Shown here: piece by piece, positions 33,509-36,163 of the stretch
Numbering within the stretch: the stretch's first letter is position 1
Layout of the letters: the number at the start of each line of letters is the position of its first letter
Assembly: GCA_016936155.1 (NCBI GenBank)
Contig: JAFGPO010000129.1
Span: forward strand, 1-36,163
Origin: Caldifarciminota bacterium
GTDB taxonomy: Bacteria; Hydrothermota; Tepidihabitantia; SM23-42
Direction: 5' to 3'
DNA: 36,163 nucleotides
Notes under the pieces: model-generated
Told to the model about the DNA's origin: nothing
Databases searched by the model: none
What the model saw: the letters and a program-made list of their open reading frames with translations, nothing else
Position numbers and translations under genes: made by a program

Positions 33509-34735
33509 ATGCCGGATCCCCGTAACGAACACAGGATAAGGCACATCGCGGCCCTTATTCTCATCAATCTGTGCCTTCACGCGCAGAGCATACGGATCGC
33601 GACCTATAATGTGCTCAATTTTCCTGAAGCGATGGGCATGCAGCGCCTCGATGACCTTCGCACGGTGATCGATTATATGAACGCCGATATCCTCGTGGTC
33701 CAGGAAATGCAATCGCCGGCCGGTGTCACCCTGTTCCTTGATTCGATCATGAATTTCTACCAGGACGACTATGTCGCGGCTCCATTTCACGATGGTCCGG
33801 ATACTGATAATGCCCTGTTCTATCGGCGCGATAAAGCCGAATTGATCCGAAGCATATACCTGACCACTGCGAATCGGGATATAATGGAGTATTCGCTCTT
33901 GCTCTTGGACGCGCATGAAGAACTCATGGTCTATTCGGTCCATTTCAAGGCATCACAGGGCCCGGAGAACGAGGCGATACGTTTGCAAGAGGCGACCGTG
34001 CTGCGCAATCATCTGGATTCGCTCGATACTCGCGCTTCGTTTCTGGTCGCCGGCGACTTCAATATATACACGAGCAGTGAACCGGCCTATATCATGATGA
34101 CAGACAGCATAGCAAACGGGCAGTTGTTCGATCCGCTCCGGGCCCCGGGCGGGTGGCATGAGAACCATGATTTCGCCTACCTGCACACGCAATCGTCCCG
34201 CGTCAACCAACTCCCGGACAATGGCAGCAGCGGAGGACTCGATGATCGATTCGATATGATCCTCTGCTCATCCAGTTTGCTCGACAGTGCCGGGTTATTC
34301 ATTCCGGCCCAGACGTACACCGTATTCGGCAATGATGGAAATCATTTCAATAAAGCGGTCAATCACGGATACAATCAATCGGTTCCCGATCACGTTGCCG
34401 ACGGGCTGTACTTTGCGTCGGATCACCTTCCAATCAGCCTTGACATCGTGTACGGTCCTGCCAGTCCGCAGCAAAATGAAATTGTGAAGATCTATCCGAA
34501 TCCGATGCGGAATACCGCACACCTTCAGTTACCATGGATCGAAGATTTTCAGAGAGCCGAGATCGCGATCACCAATATCCTCGGCCAGCGCATATTCGCC
34601 TGTACCCACTACAGCCCGCAATCGATCGTTCTCCAGCGCGACGGCATGCCAATCGGCGTCTATTTCGTGCACGTGCGGATCCATACCATGTTCCGTGTCC
34701 TTTCCTACCAGACCAAACTGGCGGTGATCGAATGA
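33509..34735 (+). CDS. Secreted endonuclease/exonuclease/phosphatase family protein with T9SS C-terminal sorting domain
   Basis: 408 residues. Seen: signal sequence (HIAALILINLCLHAQ), EEP/DNase I-type domain (about 27-315) with ATYNVLNFP, VVQEMQS, YSVHFKAS, GDFNIYT, FDMILCS and SDHLPIS, so the acid/His/Asn catalytic set is intact. Residues 323-408 are a Por-type C-terminal domain (KIYPNPMRN, ITNILGQRIF, GMPIGVYFVHV), the export and anchoring signal of type IX secretion. Probably an outer-membrane-exported nuclease or phosphodiesterase. The stop overlaps the next ATG by 4 bp. Confidence 0.88.
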   Translation: MPDPRNEHRIRHIAALILINLCLHAQSIRIATYNVLNFPEAMGMQRLDDLRTVIDYMNADILVVQEMQSPAGVTLFLDSIMNFYQDDYVAAPFHDGPDTDNALFYRRDKAELIRSIYLTTANRDIMEYSLLLLDAHEELMVYSVHFKASQGPENEAIRLQEATVLRNHLDSLDTRASFLVAGDFNIYTSSEPAYIMMTDSIANGQLFDPLRAPGGWHENHDFAYLHTQSSRVNQLPDNGSSGGLDDRFDMILCSSSLLDSAGLFIPAQTYTVFGNDGNHFNKAVNHGYNQSVPDHVADGLYFASDHLPISLDIVYGPASPQQNEIVKIYPNPMRNTAHLQLPWIEDFQRAEIAITNILGQRIFACTHYSPQSIVLQRDGMPIGVYFVHVRIHTMFRVLSYQTKLAVIE

Positions 34736-35544
34736 ACGCACTTCTTCTTTTTTATATTGCGCTGAGTTCAGGATACTCCCTGAAAGTGACACCGGGATCG
34801 ATGTGCATCGGCCTGGGCAATGTAGGCACGGTGGTCGATGAAGGGTTTGCTGCTTTCCACAATCCAGCGTTGATTGACCGAAACGCGTGTGCTTTTTCCA
34901 TTGCGCGATATTTCTACGGGACGAATTTCCTGGCATGCAGCGGAACATACCGCAATACAATCATCGGTCTTCGGTACATGAATTACGGTTCGATCCAGGG
35001 TTATGACGAAGCAGGCTATCTGACGAACGCGTTCACACCGTATAGTATGGACCTGGTCCTGGCCCGCAAAGTCGGTCCCCTTGCTATCCTGGCCCGAGGG
35101 TTCATCGAAGAAATCGATACATACCACGCCTGGGGCATATGCGGCGGGCTGTCCTTGTTTTATCGCATACAAAGAGTCGCGCTTGGAATGAAAGTTGAGA
35201 ATATAGGTAAAGTTATGAATAAAACGATTGATATCCCGGTGAGTTTTTCTGTAGGCTCATGTATTACATTACCTTCGGATTTTAGTTTTTATTCTGAAGT
35301 TAAAGGTCTTCCCATGGAATACAGCGCTGGGCTTGCGTATCAGTATGATGCCCTTACAGTGCTCCTTGGATCGCGTTTTATCGATCCTGAAACGCATAGT
35401 GGTCTGGATATCAGCGCATCATCCCAAGATATCCATATTTCTGCCGGGATCAGGGTGGCTATCGAGGATTATACGATCGGGTATGGTTTTGTTTACAGCG
35501 AGTACTCAAAAGCCCATCATTTTACAATATCGCTCTGCCCGTAA
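34732..35544 (+). CDS. PorV-like outer-membrane protein
   Basis: 270 residues from ATG 34732, which overlaps the nuclease stop as ATGA; a longer frame upstream only shadows the nuclease gene. Seen: short signal (MNALLLFYIALSSGYS), LKVTPGSMCIGLGNVGTVVDEGFAA with FHNPALI, the PorV/PorQ-type start, and beta strands to the end (VYSEYSKAHHFTISL). PorV is the type IX secretion shuttle protein that carries cargo with C-terminal domains. Position next to such a cargo suggests a dedicated partner (inference). The 3' third has a visibly lower G+C than the 5' part. The last 28 bp overlap the convergent YhfC gene. Confidence 0.72.
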   Translation: MNALLLFYIALSSGYSLKVTPGSMCIGLGNVGTVVDEGFAAFHNPALIDRNACAFSIARYFYGTNFLACSGTYRNTIIGLRYMNYGSIQGYDEAGYLTNAFTPYSMDLVLARKVGPLAILARGFIEEIDTYHAWGICGGLSLFYRIQRVALGMKVENIGKVMNKTIDIPVSFSVGSCITLPSDFSFYSEVKGLPMEYSAGLAYQYDALTVLLGSRFIDPETHSGLDISASSQDIHISAGIRVAIEDYTIGYGFVYSEYSKAHHFTISLCP

Positions 35545-36163
35545 CTCCCTTCTTTGTGCTCTTGCCAGTGGCGTGAACACCATTGGATGATCGGAATACT
35601 TGCAAGCGCAAATGGGAGAAGGGCCAGTTCGATCCACCACATGCTGATGCGCTCAATAAGCCCGGCAAGATGCGCATATCCTGCGATCGCATCGATCCCG
35701 GTCATAATTAAAAATCCTGCCCAAAAATAGATGTATTTCCGGCGCATGACAGCATAGAGCGTGAGCACGCGGGAACTTGTGTGGCACAGGATCGCGATCG
35801 ATCGTTCCACGGGCGCGAGCATGAAGAATAGAGGGTTGAGGCTCATGGTGCGCACTAATGAACCGATGACTTCCGCACCTCCCTGGGCCTGGACCATCAG
35901 AAATACCATGTTGCCGATTTGCGAAAAAGCAATGAGGAGCGCTTCGATGATTCCAGCACCGAGGCCTATCCCGATGGCCCGGGATGCATGAGCATACATT
36001 TTTTTTATGAATACGGCAAAAAACAAGGTTATCCCGATCTCGAATATACCGGTTAACGAACCGATATAAAAACTCCCGATTATGCGGTACCCGGTCTGGC
36101 CAAAGAGACTGGTGATCCATCCTAATACCGCCGGGTTCGCAACCGCCGCAAACACGAATTTCA
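35517..36163 (-). CDS. YhfC-family intramembrane protein (putative CAAX-like/YhfC protease), partial
   Basis: At least 215 codons, open to the right edge. Five to six membrane segments, with GLGAGIIEALLIAFSQ (the conserved G-x-G-x-x-E-A of the YhfC family), SLNPLFFMLAPVERSIAILCHTSSRVL with Glu, His and Ser in the positions used by that family, and a terminal Trp-rich membrane segment. YhfC proteins are related to CAAX-type intramembrane proteases; function unproven. The N-terminus is outside the window. It ends inside the convergent PorV-like gene (28-bp overlap). Confidence 0.78.
   Translation of the reverse strand, partial: KFVFAAVANPAVLGWITSLFGQTGYRIIGSFYIGSLTGIFEIGITLFFAVFIKKMYAHASRAIGIGLGAGIIEALLIAFSQIGNMVFLMVQAQGGAEVIGSLVRTMSLNPLFFMLAPVERSIAILCHTSSRVLTLYAVMRRKYIYFWAGFLIMTGIDAIAGYAHLAGLIERISMWWIELALLPFALASIPIIQWCSRHWQEHKEGSYGQSDIVK

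Noticed and set aside
34534-34731. Upstream extension of the PorV-like frame
   Set aside because: It overlaps the nuclease gene in another frame; ATG 34732 gives a signal peptide and ATGA coupling.

Overview
The window is a dense bacterial chromosome segment of about 36 kb with no phage, IS or CRISPR content. The products (RseP, AsmA-like protein, lipoprotein, PorV/FadL-like outer-membrane proteins, a secreted nuclease with a type IX secretion C-terminal domain) point to a diderm of the FCB type or a related uncultured lineage. A WOR-3/Stahlbacteria-like lineage is my guess from the mix of families and cannot be proved here. Overall G+C looks moderate.

Layout. (1) 1-2475, minus: ispD-dxr-rseP (isoprenoid precursor synthesis plus site-2 protease; rseP is cut by the left edge). 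(2) 2628-9179, plus: a coiled-coil lipoprotein, a secreted coiled-coil LysM protein, then phoH, a PgpH-type 7TM-HD phosphodiesterase, ybeY and two CNNM/CBS proteins. (3) 9293-12488, minus: nadB, a TPR protein, a 56-residue zinc-ribbon protein, a DnaJ-TPR protein and two small conserved proteins. (4) 12583-14861, plus: ligA and a ComFB-like gene. (5) 15074-27895, minus: SIMPL protein, NCS2 purine permease, DUF3467, cca, M50 protease, AsmA, mutM, valS, two small membrane or secreted proteins and hutH. (6) 28057-35544, plus: tRNA-Gly, dtd, yicC, gmk, tRNA-Ala, pyruvoyl arginine decarboxylase, then a four-gene envelope cluster of an outer-membrane protein, a 5'-nucleotidase-like protein, a T9SS-tagged nuclease and a PorV-like protein. 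(7) 35517-edge, minus: a YhfC-family membrane protein, partial.

Two themes stand out. First, eleven promoters read by eye share TTGAC(A/T), a spacer of 16 bp (17 in one case) and a TATAAT-like box. At ispD, nadB and ligA the -10 box ends only 5-6 bp before the start codon, and at dnaJ and valS 8-9 bp, with no Shine-Dalgarno. The lipoprotein, TPR, DUF3467 and SIMPL genes use the same core promoter but have leaders with clear Shine-Dalgarno sequences. This suggests that leaderless and leadered mRNAs coexist. Second, the 30888-35544 cluster looks like a surface nucleic-acid or phosphate scavenging module: nuclease, nucleotidase relative and its own PorV-like partner. The nucleotidase relative has lost several metal ligands.

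Both tRNA genes have their own promoters and lead directly into protein genes. The intergenic gaps hold short degenerate word repeats.
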